A stretch of DNA of 64,000 bases from Epiperipatus broadwayi (GCA_028023455.1 JAQFVV010000017.1:6294098-6358097), one strand, 5' to 3'; counted from the first letter of the stretch, positions 21,181-32,145 are shown. The notes: a model not told the origin generated them from the letters alone. Numbers and translations: made by a program.

Positions 21181-22521
21181 TGCCCAAAAGGGTTTTTATG
21201 AATCATTATTATATATATAAAATTATTGCTATTATATAAAGATATTTTATTTTATATTATATCGTATAATTTATTTACAATTTTTTTATGGGACTGTTTA
21301 CTTTTGGCTGCTAATAATTTAATCAAACATTGTATTCAATTATTTTTGAATAAACGCTAACTGGTTAAGATATTCAGCAAGAATTGGTAGGTGCCTTAGT
21401 GTATTTTAAATTTCTTAATTGTCAAGACATTTAAGTGTTAACATATTCTCATGCCTCTTTTAGATTAAAACATTAATTAGCTATTTTAACAACAGTTTTT
21501 TATTTTTTTTTATTTCTATGATGAGATGTATGCTAAGTTCAACTTTCTAGTACTAAATGCATAGGTTTTATAATATGAGGACACAATTACTTTTGTCCAA
21601 AAGCATTGACTTTTAATAGAACGATGAGTTTGTCCGAAATCTTAACTCTTATTTAGTTGCGATATCTCTTGTATTTTCAGAAAAAAAAAAAAAAAATTAA
21701 TGTCAGAAGCAGTCATTAAAGACTGTACTCACACAACTACGATCTGAGTCCCCCCCCCCCACCCACCCACCACGACTTTTCTATAACTAGAATACACATG
21801 CCCTAAACTATTCATACTTTTATATTTTGGACATTTCTGACTATTTAATTAGATACTTAAAAAACCTGACTTGGGCAAAAGAATTTCTCCCCCTAATAAA
21901 AATAATTTTAAACTGCATATCCATTAAGAAATAGAAAAAAATATAATCAAACAATGTGAAATTTCATGTGAACTTGTCCCATGTTTAATAAAGACAGAAA
22001 CATAAAAGATCTTGAGAATATTCCTTAGTCTGAAAAAGACTGCTGGTTATTGATGATTACTGAAGACCTTTATTACACTGCGACTTGTATATAATGGGCA
22101 ATGTTCAGCCTGAAAGTAACTTTGCAAAGTTGTATATTTGTCATATATGTGCAACAGGACGAATGAGCTTAATCAACATTAAAATCAATGACCTCTAGCA
22201 ATATGAAAATAGATGACTGAGATGTGTGCAATTTCAAACATAGTTAGTCAATAAATAAATAAAGTATAAGCAACCAAAGTTTTACATTAAGTTTCTAAAA
22301 TAAACCATTTTTATGATCAAGTTATGAAGATCCTTGGGAATTTGAATGCAGTATTCCCAGTGAGATTATCTAATAACCCAACTTTAATCTTCTTATTAAC
22401 TGAAACAGTATTCTTAGTTACATAGAGCCAAAACTCTCCATATAATAGTGCCAATCTGTGCAAGCCAGAGTAATTAATGGATGCAAGAAGATTTGTGCAC
22501 AAAATCTCTATCTAGTGCTTA

Positions 22522-22587
22522 CTCATCCAATATCCCCAGACTGGTTTCTAGCTTGTGGCTTTCATCAGTGAGGAGCCTTGGATCTGA
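22522..22587 (-). ncRNA. Hammerhead ribozyme, FB-A left arm, complete core
   Basis: Minus strand: ATCCAAGGCTCCTCA, CTGATGA, AGC-CACAA-GCT, GAAAC-CA-GTC, TGGGGATATTGGATGAG. Stem I pairs TCCTCA/TGGGGA and ATCCAA/TTGGAT. Only the outermost three pairs are lost. Every catalytic base is present. Confidence 0.85.
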
Positions 22588-22846
22588 AAGCACCGCACCT
22601 AGATCTTAGGAGATAATGCAACCCTTCAGCAGCCACTTTTTACTGTATTAGTTAACTATAAAGCTTTGAGTCCAAAAAGTATGGATATTGAACTGAGTTC
22701 AGATCTATACAACTATCCAAGTTAACAAGCTTGAATTGAAAGCATTATTGTGTTTTCATTTTGGACTCAAAGCTTTATAGTTAACTAATAAGGTAAAAGG
22801 TGGCTGCTGGAGGGTTGCATTAGATCTAAGATCTAGGTGCAATCCT

Positions 22847-22913
22847 CTCAGATCCAAAGCTCCTCACTGATGAAAGCCACAAGCTAGAAACTAGTCTGGG
22901 GATATTGGATGAG
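22847..22913 (+). ncRNA. Hammerhead ribozyme, FB-A right arm, complete core
   Basis: CTC-AG-ATCCAA-AGC-TCCTCA, then CTGATGA, AGC-CACAA-GCT, GAAAC-TA-GTC with cleavage predicted between 22896 and 22897, then TGGGGA-TA-TTGGAT-GAG. All three stem I helices (6, 6 and 3 pairs) are intact. The cleavage site coincides with the junction of the tandem duplication, because that is where the FB-A copies are most alike. Confidence 0.88.
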
Positions 22914-25507
22914 TAGGCATTAGATGGGGATTTTATGCACAAGCCTTCTGGCATCCATTGATTACTCTGGCTTGCACTGAGTGGCAATACGTATAGAGAG
23001 TTTTGCCTGTTTTAATGCCCAGTAATACTTTGATGAATATAGAAAGCTGAATATTTGTCTTCGTTTCACAAATACATATTGCATTACAACCTGGTTGTTG
23101 ATATACAATAGAATACACAATACTACTTTTATCCTCTTTGCTCGTTATCACCTTAGAATTGTTTATTAACCTATTAAGTTTAAGCGGAATCTCTCCATGC
23201 CAATCTGAAATTAGGAATAAAAGCTAATGACATCCACAGCCTATTATTCACAATTACATTAGTACTATTACGTCTTTTATAATGTTTTAAAACAATTGAT
23301 AACAGTCTTTGCTTATCATACCCAACTTTTATCAAGTATTGGATTTATTATTTTAAGCTATTAAACATCACATGATCACCATCTCATGCCAGCACATAAC
23401 TGGCATCCATTGATTACTCTGGTTTAGCACAGAAGTGGCACTACTATATGGAGAGTTTTTGCCTGTTATTTATTATTTTATTTAGTAGCAATAATTGTAT
23501 ATATATAATAACAATAATAATACATAAAAGCTCCTTTCAGCAAATGGTGATTTTGGTTTTCAATGTGTTACAACTATTTACGATTTAAATTGCACTGCAT
23601 ACATAGTGACATCTACCTAAGTTGCAATGTAGATTGAAATTGTAAAATAGTTCCCATGGAAATATACATTTATACAATTTTTTTTTCTTCTCTTCCTTAT
23701 ACATATTGTATTATTATTATAATAGGTTCTAGTTAATTTTATATAAAATAGATGTCATTATGTATGCAAGGTAGATTGAAATTGTAAAATAGTTCTAACA
23801 CATTGAAAAGGGCCAAAATCAATATTTGCCCAAAAGGGTTTTTATGAATCATTATTATATATATAAAATTATTGCTATTATATAAAGATATTTTATTTTA
23901 TATTATATCGTATAATTTATTTACAATTTTTTTATGGGACTGTTTACTTTTGGCTGCTAATAATTTAATCAAACATTGTATTCAATTATTTTTGAATAAA
24001 CGCTAACTGGTTAAGATATTCAGCAAGAATTGGTAGGTGCCTTAGTGTATTTTAAATTTCTTAATTGTCAAGACATTTAAGTGTTAACATATTCTCATGC
24101 CTCTTTTAGATTAAAACATTAATTAGCTATTTTAACAACAGTTTTTTATTTTTTTTATTTCTATGATGAGATGTATGCTAAGTTCAACTTTCTAGTACTA
24201 AATGCATAGGTTTTATAATATGAGGACACAATTACTTTTGTCCAAAAGCATTGACTTTTAATAGAACGATGAGTTTGTCCGAAATCTTAACTCTTATTTA
24301 GTTGCGATATCTCTTGTATTTTCAGAAAAAAAAAAAAAAATTAATGTCAGAAGCAGTCATTAAAGACTGTACTCACACAACTACGATCTGAGTCCCCCCC
24401 CACCCACCCACCACGACTTTTCTATAACTAGAATACACATGCCCTAAACTATTCATACTTTTATATTTTGGACATTTCTGACTATTTAATTAGATACTTA
24501 AAAAACCTGACTTGGGCAAAAGAATTTCTCCCCCTAATAAAAATAATTTTAAACTGCATATCCATTAAGAAATAGAAAAAAATGTGATCAAATAATGTGA
24601 AATTTCATGTGAACTTGTCCCATGTTTAATAAAGACAGAAACATAAAAGATCTTGAGAATATTCCTTAGTCTGAAAAAGACTGCTGGTTATTGATGATTA
24701 CTGAAGACCTTTATTACACTGCGACTTGTATATAATGGGCAATGTTCAGCCTGAAAGTAACTTTGCAAAGTTGTATATTTGTCATATATGTGCAACAGGA
24801 CGATTGAGCTTAATCAACATTAAAATCAATGACCTCTAGCAATATGAAATTCAAACATAGTTGGTCAATAAATAAATAAAGTATAAGCAACCAAAGTTTT
24901 ACATTAAGTTTCTAAAATAAACCATTTTTATGATCAAGTTATGAAGATCCTTGGGAATTTGAATGCAGTATTCCCAGTGAGATTATCTAATAACCCAACT
25001 TTAATCTTCTTATTAACTGAAACAGTATTCTTAGTTACATAGAGCCAAAACTCTCCATATAATAGTGTCAATCTGTGCAAGCCAGAGTAATTAATGGATG
25101 CAAGAAGATTTGTGCACAAAATCTCTATCTAGTGCTTACTCATCCAATATCCCCAGACTGGTTTCTAGCCTGTGGCTTTCATCAGTGAGGAGCCTTGGAT
25201 CTGAAAGCACCGCACCTAGATCTTAGGAGATAATGCAACCCTTCAGCAGCCACTTTTTACTGTATTAGTTAACTATAAAGCTTTGAGTCCAAAAAGTATG
25301 GATATTGAACTGAGTTCAGATCTATACAACTATACAAGTTAACAAGCTTGAATTGAAAGCATTATTGTGTTTTCATTTTGGACTCAAAGCTTTATAGTTA
25401 ACTAATAAGGTAAAAGGTGGCTGCTGGAGGGTTGCATTAGATCTAAGATCTAGGTGCAATCCTCTCAGATCCAAGGCTCCTCACTGATGAAAGCCACAAG
25501 CTAGAAA
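22891..25507 (+). repeat. Tandem duplication, unit 2 (2617 bp)
   Basis: This copy differs from unit 1 by few substitutions (for example CATACCAACACATAAA against CATGCCAGCACATAAC near 23387) and by small deletions, the largest being about 27 bases near 24847, which removes AGATGACTGAGATGTGTG. It carries the right half of the 19894 FB-A element but not its left half. The duplication therefore happened after that insertion. Confidence 0.93.
25139..25205 (-). ncRNA. Hammerhead ribozyme, FB-A left arm
   Basis: As in the unit 1 copy at 22522, but the stem II strand reads GGC in place of GCT (AGC-CACAG-GCT in full, from TAGCCTGTGGCTTTC). The core CTGATGA and GAAAC-CA-GTC remain, and stem I is intact. 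Confidence 0.8.
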
Positions 25508-25530
25508 CTAGTCTGGGGATATTGGATGAG
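25464..25530 (+). ncRNA. Hammerhead ribozyme, FB-A right arm, reference copy
   Basis: This copy matches the consensus at every structural position: CTC-AG-ATCCAA-GGC-TCCTCA, CTGATGA, A-AGC-CACAA-GCT-A, GAAAC-TA-GTC (cleavage predicted between 25513 and 25514), TGGGGA-TA-TTGGAT-GAG. Stem I has 6+6+3 pairs with internal loops (GGC/TA), and stem III is the two-pair AC/GT with a TA loop. The only non-pair at the base of stem II is A opposite A. Confidence 0.9.
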
Positions 25531-25617
25531 TAGGCACTAGATAGGGATTTTATACCCAAACCTTCTGCATCCATTGATTACTCTAGCTTGCACTGAGTGG
25601 CGCTACTGTATGGAGGT

Positions 25618-25693
25618 TTATCTGGGCATAATTGCTGAGATATTCTTGACTTCGTTTAAGGAGAAGCCATAATACATCACATCACATCACATC
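25618..25693 (+). mobile_element. LINE-gamma 3' end, 76-bp insertion
   Basis: It matches the end of the long copy at 58620-58685 (TCTGGGTATAGTGGCTGAGA, TTGACTTCG, AAGAGCAGTCAT-like) and ends in four CATCA-type repeats. Extreme 5' truncation is typical of target-primed reverse transcription. Confidence 0.7.
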
Positions 25694-25739
25694 CTCTGTG
25701 TAAACACAAAGAATGGTCATCATGTGAAGTTTAGTAGTC

Positions 25740-26500
25740 TTATTTCTGGTTCCTAATGCAGATCATTCTTCTTCTTAAATTCCTGAAGTTATTTAAAAAT
25801 ATTTTGTTCTTAACAGGAGACAATTTCTTTATTTATTTTGGCAATTTTTAAGAGAAATAAAAGGCTTATTATTAATAAAAGGCTATTTTTTCAAATAGTT
25901 CCCTCTCAAATTTTTATTTATTTCCTCGAGATAAATAGGCTTAAATTAGTAAACATTCTTTAAATTGTCTTTTGGAATGGATATTAGCAAGTTTAGTTTA
26001 TATCTTTCCATATTGTCAATTGCAGAAACTGTTTTAGACTTGATTAATTCCGTAAAACAATACTTTAACTATCTTTACAGTATTTACAATAAAATAAAAT
26101 AGAAAATTTCAAAATAATGTGAAAGGTGAATTAAATCCAATAATCACCAAACCTGGACAGGTATGTGACATGTTAAGAATAAAAAGCATTGCTTTTTAAT
26201 AAATTTAATTTGCAAATATTTAAAATCATTATATGCACTAAATATATAATTTTTTTATATCAGGCTTTGTTTTTTTAATTAAAAAAAAAATCAAAGATTA
26301 CTTTATTAACATAACGAATGTACTATAATTTATTAAACAATAAATCACTCATATCTTCTTTTTAAATATTTTTTAAAATCAAATTCAGCTTTATCTTAAC
26401 CAGATTTTGATAATTATCTAAAATTGAAAAAAAATACTAAAGTTCAACTGGCATGCATTAATAAAATAAATTTATTTAGCAATAGTAATAAATCTAGCAT
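25740..26500. other. No recognisable feature
   Basis: Very AT-rich DNA without visible coding or repeat structure. Confidence 0.45.
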
Positions 26501-26512
26501 ACCAAAATTAAA

Positions 26513-26899
26513 CAAGGCAAAACTCTCCATACAGTAGTGCCACCCTGTGCCAACCAGAGTAATCAATGGATGCCAGAAGGCTTGTGCATAAAATCCCTAT
26601 CTAGTGCCTACTCATCCAATATCCCCAGACTAGTTTCTGGCTTGTGGCCTTCGTCAGCGAGGAGCCTTGGATCTGAGAGCACTGCACCTAGATCTTAGGA
26701 TCTAATGCAACCCTCCAGTAGCTACTTTTTATCTCTACTTAACTCCAAAACTATGAGAATGAAATTGAAAACACAATAATATTTTCAATCTAAGCTCAAT
26801 AGCTTATATAGTCATATGAGTCTGAACTCAGTTCAGCACCCAATAACAATTATGTGCTAGTATAAGAGATGGTGATCATGTGATGTTTAGTGGTTTAAC
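26513..26899 (-). mobile_element. FB-A single-arm element, 387 bp
   Basis: The exact target duplication ACCAAAATTAAA is at 26501-26512 and 26900-26911. One arm runs on the minus strand from about 26840 to 26513, and a short inverted end module (TAGTATAAGAGATGGTGATC) closes the right side. The CAAGGCAAAACTC start and GTGCTAGTATAAG end relate it to the 959-1932 copy. Confidence 0.88.
26611..26677 (-). ncRNA. Hammerhead ribozyme, complete core
   Basis: Minus strand: CTC-AG-ATCCAA-GGC-TCCTCG, CTGACGA, GGC-CACAA-GCC, GAAAC-TA-GTC, TGGGGA-TA-TTGGAT-GAG. The G before the core forms a G-U pair instead of A-U, and position 7 is C, which is allowed. Compared with 25464, stem II has GGC/GCC instead of AGC/GCT. 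Confidence 0.87.
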
Positions 26900-27026
26900 A
26901 CCAAAATTAAATCGATTTTTAATAACTATCTATAATTAAACCACAACAGCAATAAGGCCAGACCATTAAAAATATCACAACAGAACTTTCATTTACTAGT
27001 CAAACGCCAGAAATAGTCCACATATA

Positions 27027-27160
27027 TTAATAAAAACTAAAGATCTGTTGAGAAAGCAAGATGTGATCAATTCTGGAAATATTATTTCCCTGGCGGAGAG
27101 TGTGTGTGTCTAATATTCCTTTCCCAACAAACAGGTCATCCACTAAGAACAAAAAAAAAA
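27027..27160 (-). pseudogene. Possible LINE endonuclease fragment
   Basis: The minus strand reads TLRQGNNISRIDHILLSQQI, which resembles the end of an APE-type LINE endonuclease (TW-QG---SRIDYIL-S). It is short and without flanking domains, so it could be chance. It lies between two PUS7 introns' worth of unassigned DNA. Confidence 0.35.
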
Positions 27161-28581
27161 TTTTTTTAAAGGGAAAAAGATTCATTTTCCAATTGAAATT
27201 ATAAATAAGTGCCTTTGTTTTTTCCCCGAAATTTACCACTCACATTTAACTATACCTGATATTCTCTTTTCACTAGTAATCTTAAGGCTAAATCTCAAAC
27301 CGGACTCAAATGTGCCCAGATCTAAATATAGCATTATATTGTAAGAAAAAACCAAAATCAGTGGAGTTCTGATGAGTTTTAAATATATTTGTACAGATAT
27401 GAGACTGATTTAACATTTATCAGTACCATTACTGAATAATAATATTTTTAGCGCTGTAACATGTCATACATGTTGCAATGAAATATATATATTTCATGAT
27501 CCATATAAGTATATATATTAGGTATTTAATAAAAAAAAAGCAAAAAAAAGTATAAACGCTATCAACAAGTATAATGACTGCAAAACTATTAGTAATAAAT
27601 AAACAGAAATCGGATGTAATTTTTAAAATAAACTCTGATATATATGGAGCCCGACATTAATCTAGCAGTCTTACATGCATTTGTTATTTTTAGGAAAAAC
27701 CAACACAAAGTTTTAATAACGAGTTTATTTACTCATAATATATGTACGATTTAGCAGTGAGTTAGTATGTTCAACTAGTGTCTTGCTAGTTGAACTCCGT
27801 AACAGAATCAGTCTAAATTTCACATGAATAATTCTGCATAGAGTTGGACTGTATTATTTCATTTTATTAAGTCCTTCTTTTAATATCTATTCACTTTATT
27901 TAAAGTTTGTCATTTCAATTCCATAACTTTCCATGTTAGTTTTCTGTAGCGATTTTAGTAAGCACCTTACTTCTCACTCACATTTCAGAGTCAGTCTAAC
28001 TGGAGTTGACTGCATCTCTTTTCTTCTGCACTATTTCATCTGCAACTGCCCTTACTGTACTGCACGCTTTAAACTGTTTTCATTCTGCTCTACTCATATC
28101 ACTAGTCTGCTTTTTTACACCATTAAAAGTTCTGCAGGCATTTTTAATAACTGCTAATTTGCATATTGCTAGACAATCATTGCTATGCAAATTAGGCTAT
28201 GTAGATTACTTGCAGTTTGCATAATTCTACCTTTCTGCAAATCATTATTTCTAGAGTGACACAACACTGCCTGTATTTATACATACACATATATATATAA
28301 CTTTATAAAATAAACAAACCAGTCAATACAAAACAGACTCAGTATTGAAATGAATAATATTCATTTCAGGGTTCGTGTGGTCTTCCACATGGTCGAGAGC
28401 TGATTTAGTTGTGAGGCTGCTAATAAAAATGGCATTCAAAAACTTAAAAAAAAGTAAAAATTGTTTATTATGCAATACAATTATATAATAAAATTAAAAA
28501 ATTAAGAGAAAACAAAACTGATAAGATTTTACATGCAAATAATTTTGATGTAAATATATTAATAAAAAAAAAAAAAATTAC
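27160..28581. other. No recognisable feature, downstream PUS7 intron
   Basis: The stretch 27920-28260 is less AT-rich and has an inverted pair CTAATTTGCATA / TATGCAAATTAG near 28160-28195, but no family could be named. No PUS7 exon was found here. Confidence 0.4.
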
Positions 28582-28659
28582 CTATACACTGAAATTTTTT
28601 GACACGTTTTAGCTCTCCTGTCTTTTGTTCCAGCAAATGTAAAAGCACCTGGTTTTATT
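28582..28659 (-). CDS. PUS7: PUS7 exon with the catalytic GTKDRRA motif
   Basis: This 78-base exon has the acceptor TTATTTCGCAG and the donor GTAATT. It reads IKPGAFTFAGTKDRRAKTCQ and ends KISVY plus a split codon. The aspartate in TKDRRA is the catalytic nucleophile position of the TruD/PUS7 family, and the preceding KPG-F--AG is also family-typical. Its first base completes the glycine codon left open by the exon at 35504. The motif is intact, so the gene looks functional here. The exon that should follow was not found between 1 and 28581. Confidence 0.9.
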
Positions 28660-29879
28660 CTGCGAAATAAACAAACAAATAAATGAAGATGTAAATCTTT
28701 TTTAATTGTTTCAAATAAAATATTCTTTTATAAAAATAAAAAAATTGATAAATAAAAGAATATATTTTAAAAGCTACTTTAGTCAAAGAAAGGGGAGACC
28801 CTTTGATTAAAAAATGCGTAGTAATACAATTACTACAATATACTGGTGGCAATTTAATTTTAATTTGAATTACTTATTAGTTTAAAAATATTGGAATAGT
28901 CTCATTGCTTATAGAGTTAATCAACTGTATACTGATGAAAATTGTTATAGTTTGTTTCCTTCTTTCATCTGCCAGGTAAGATTATCTACATCCCATTTAC
29001 CAGATGATATCGACAAGACTAGTTGTAAAAATTCTGAGTTTGACTGGGTGGGAGCTTTCAAATACCTGAAAAATTTCCAGCTCTATCAGGATTTGAATTT
29101 CAAGGTATAGATAAGTCAGCATATTAATGACTACAGTATAAGGCTCTTTACTTTGTATCATTTTTAAAAAAAAATCTTAATAAATGGAAATAAAGAATTG
29201 AAAGGCATGAGTTAATGTAGATAATAAATTAACATATATACGTAAAGCACATTAGGTATAATTCTCAAATAATTATCAGATAGGTAATAGAACGTAAATA
29301 TGTAATTTCAAATCTACTTAATATGTTAATAACGCAGTAGTTTACATTACATATAATATAAATATATAAGCAAAATATATTACAAATGAAAATCTATAAC
29401 AAGTTTAATAGTATATATTGATGGGTACAGAATAGCCTATCTTGAACATAGTTTAGATAACAGGTTTGCCCAAAACATTCCATAATTGACTTCAGTAGTT
29501 AAAATAGCAATTATGCTCAAGAAGTACATTGCTGATGAGAATGAGTAGTTATAACAAATAATAATCATAAAAAACTACTTTTTATGATTAGAAATGTTTA
29601 ACAAATCACACTAATTATATTTCAAAATGAAATGATTGAGAAAAAAAAACATGCAAAATTAGTCAAGACAACAGAAAGACTTCTACGCAACTGGTAACTA
29701 AGGAATGATAAAGCAATAGATAATGTGCAATGTGCTTGCTCCGTCAACTCTCTCCAATTTCATCCATATCTTGCAAGGGGCTTACACCAATTTCTTAAGT
29801 TATATATCCAAATTCTATAAGGATTTTTCAGTTTTCTTCATATCCTGTGAAATAGCAAACAAGTAAACATTTTTAATTC
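28660..29879. other. No recognisable feature, PUS7 intron
   Basis: AT-rich intron DNA. A patch at 28970-29110 (GATTATCTACATCCCATTTACC) is more balanced, but no frame or repeat match was recognised. Confidence 0.4.
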
Positions 29880-30810
29880 CAAATCATAGTCCATTCAACA
29901 TATAGAGCCAAACTGTTGCAATTTCTTCTCTATAGCATTCAATAGTTTTTTGAAGAGCTAAATTCTTCATTGAAAATAATTTGAATCCAATTTTCAAAAA
30001 AACTTTCAATGGCATACTCGTCCAAATGCCTAAATTCTTTTCGCTGAATCTGTTCTCATCATCCATGTTTCATATAACAATAAATAAATGCCCTTTATAT
30101 ATAATTTTTGCAATATGTCTGCATTTTCCCAAATCGAGGCCAATACTTGTTATATTCATTCTTAATTTTGTTTTCTTTAGGCAGTCTACATCGCAAGTAA
30201 TTTTCTTTTCAAGATATACAAAATTTAGTTTTAGTTCAGTTCCATCATCTGTAACTTTTTTCTTTTATAAGAACCATTGTTTTTTGTTTGGGATATGTTA
30301 CGCAAATCCATATCTCTTTATTTCATTATTTAACAGCTCTAGTGCTGATTTCAGGATTTCTTCATACTTTTCAACGATTTTACTTTGTCATCTGGATATT
30401 TTAAATCATTTATTTTCATTCCAAGCACTAATATTCTTTTGTACTTTTTATTTTATCATTTCTCTTGATACATAAGTAATGGAAATGCTTGGTAAAATTA
30501 AATCATATCAAAACTAACTTTTAATTTCTCTAGACACTGTCATATCCATTTGCGAATTATTACCAATCTTTAAAAGATTCATGATTCTAGTCCTAGACAC
30601 CTTACTTATGGGTGAATATTATCAGAATCTTCGGCAAATCAATTAGAAATACAGGTTATTTCCTTTTCTTTTCACTTTCTTTGCAACAAATAGAATAATA
30701 TCCCAAATTTTCTTAATACACTTATTCATCTGCCAAATGTCCCCCGAGGTCTTATAAGATGTTCATTATGACTTTGACTAAGATATTTATTATACAATAA
30801 TCCTGTTTTT
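29880..30810 (-). mobile_element. LINE-beta fragment, reverse transcriptase C-half
   Basis: The minus strand reads LKYPDDK (catalytic YADD with A to P), then LLNNEIKRYGF, VTDDGTELKLNFVYLEKKIT, then CDVDCLKKTKLRMNITS. This is the LINE pattern F-YLG--IT-DG---EIK-RI following the palm. Several frameshifts are present. It is related to the plus-strand copy at 32146-34650. Confidence 0.7.
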
Positions 30811-30844
30811 TATTGTGGAAATTAATAATTGTATTTTCCTGAAG

Positions 30845-31136
30845 GTTTGTGATGATAGTACTTTAGTTGTATTTATATATATTGGACCATTTCCATCATC
30901 TCATATAAAGTATTGAATGTCTTTAGAAAAATTTAACTTAATTTTCTAAGTAGATTCAACTGTTAATAATCACACAGGTTAGTATATGCATGATGTTTCG
31001 AGAGAGGTATTATCCTCTCTTCTTTAGGTATTGCTTGGCTGATCAGTGACAGTACTAGCATGGAAATTGGATCTGGACCCTCAGATTCTTGAATAATGAA
31101 TTTTAAGGTAAGACTCTAGCCAAATGAGCCACAACA
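30845..31136 (-). repeat. SINE-1 copy
   Basis: Reverse complement of the 18566-18868 repeat: a tRNA-like head (GTGGCTCATTTGGCTAGAG), GGGTCCAGATCCAATTTCC in the B-box position, then CCTAAAGAAGAGAGGATAAT, ACCTCTCTCGAAACATCATG and the GATGGAAATGGTCCAATATA end. Here GAAAC is preserved while the first core half reads CTAAAGA. The two copies together suggest an ancestral CTGAAGA...GAAAC. Confidence 0.65.
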
Positions 31137-31739
31137 GATTTAATTCTCTGAAGACTATCAGCATATCTCAGCTAATATAAGTTATATCTTTGCATTTCTT
31201 TTCACAGCGTGTTTGGTTTTATCGCATCTTGTAAAGATCTAACGTTTCCACCAAAAGCATATAATTTAACTATTAAAAATTGTTTCATTCATCAACTAAA
31301 TGACACAATTTTGATTGCTCAGTCAAAATTGTAGGCCTCATTTAGTCAGATGACATCTGATTCAATATAAAAGTTATATATTTCATTCATGTTTTATTAT
31401 TAAATACTGCCTACTCACATACTAGCAATAATAAATAAAATAGAAAATCATAAGACATTACAATATTAGCCAAAAAACAAAATTTTACTAAAAATCTTCC
31501 ACGACCATGATTTCAACTACTAATAAATAGACTTTTTCAAATGAAATTCAACCAGATACAAAAAACATATATATACACAAAACAAAATAGCCTTCCCATC
31601 ATTCACTTCAAAACCCAACTTCTTTTAACATCAATTTATAAAACTGATTTATAAGAATAGTTATTTACTGGGTGGTATGAAAGTGACCTGGAAGAAAGGC
31701 ATTGATTTAAATTCATTATTAAATAGTTCAAAACAATCA

Positions 31740-32145
31740 ATTGTTAGCAAATCTATTCCTGGTGTACTTTATAAGATTCCTTGCAGTTGACATAAAATTT
31801 ATATAGGTTAAAATAAATTTAAGTCTTAATGAAAGAGTTAAATTTAATAGGAGTAGAGTTAAAAAATAGATTCAGCTTTGTATATTCATGAACTGAATAC
31901 AGGTCATAAATTATTATTTGACAATGCAAATGTTATCTTTCATGAAATAAATGAATTAAAAAGAAGAGTAGTGAAAAAGAAGAGGTTTAGATTCATGTTT
32001 GATACTATGATAATGAGATGTATTAAAAATAAGGAGTACATTAATGATTTCCATAGACAGTATAAAGTAAAGAAATTATTGAAAGTAGTAAAAAGTATAG
32101 TAGGAATTAATTGGTTAAAGAATGTTAGAAAACTTGAAAGCTGAA
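31740..32145 (+). pseudogene. Penelope-like GIY-YIG endonuclease remnant, second type
   Basis: The plus strand reads IPGVLYKIPC, a stop, then HKIYIG, the GIY-YIG core with CxxC-like cysteine. It continues SALYIHELNTGHKLLFDNAN and VIFHEINELKRR, matching the H---TGH-F and E---KR blocks of Penelope-type GIY-YIG domains. Stops lie within the first block, so it is inactive. It is followed directly by LINE-beta. Confidence 0.68.

Larger units (their letters stand above)
20244..22890 (+). repeat. Tandem duplication, unit 1 (2647 bp)
   Basis: Unit 1 is nearly identical to unit 2 (22891-25507). Examples shared without change are the stretch from TAATGCCCAGTAATAC onward, the C run and CCACCCACC near 21760, and the (TA) stretch near 21210. 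Both junctions fall in the FB-A phrase CTAGTCTGGGGATATTGG, found at 20244, 22891 and 25508. This is the expected product of unequal crossing-over between two direct FB-A right arms. Confidence 0.93.
22425..22915. mobile_element. FB-A element at the duplication junction
   Basis: The left arm starts GCCAAAACTCTCCATATAATAG and the right arm follows after the centre near 22680. The right half from 22891 on belongs to the copy of the 19894 element, so this is a recombinant FB-A. Both arms hold complete hammerheads, on opposite strands. Confidence 0.82.
25042..25735. mobile_element. FB-A element with a LINE-gamma tail insertion
   Basis: This is the unit 2 counterpart of the element at 22425, with its original right half kept. 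After TACTGTATGGAGGTTTA it is interrupted at about 25618-25693 by 76 bases matching the 3' end of LINE-gamma (GCTGAGATATTCTTGACTTCG and CATCACATCACATCAC). It then resumes with AAAGAATGGTCATCATGTG. Confidence 0.75.

Noticed and set aside
1-28581. Further PUS7 exons after the TKDRRA exon
   Set aside because: I looked for the LGNF and NYYG-QRFG blocks of the family and found no convincing minus-strand segment with splice sites. The search by eye is not exhaustive.
29981-30475. 164-codon plus-strand frame
   Set aside because: It is antisense to the LINE-beta fragment, whose minus-strand translation has reverse transcriptase motifs. It is hydrophobic and low in complexity.
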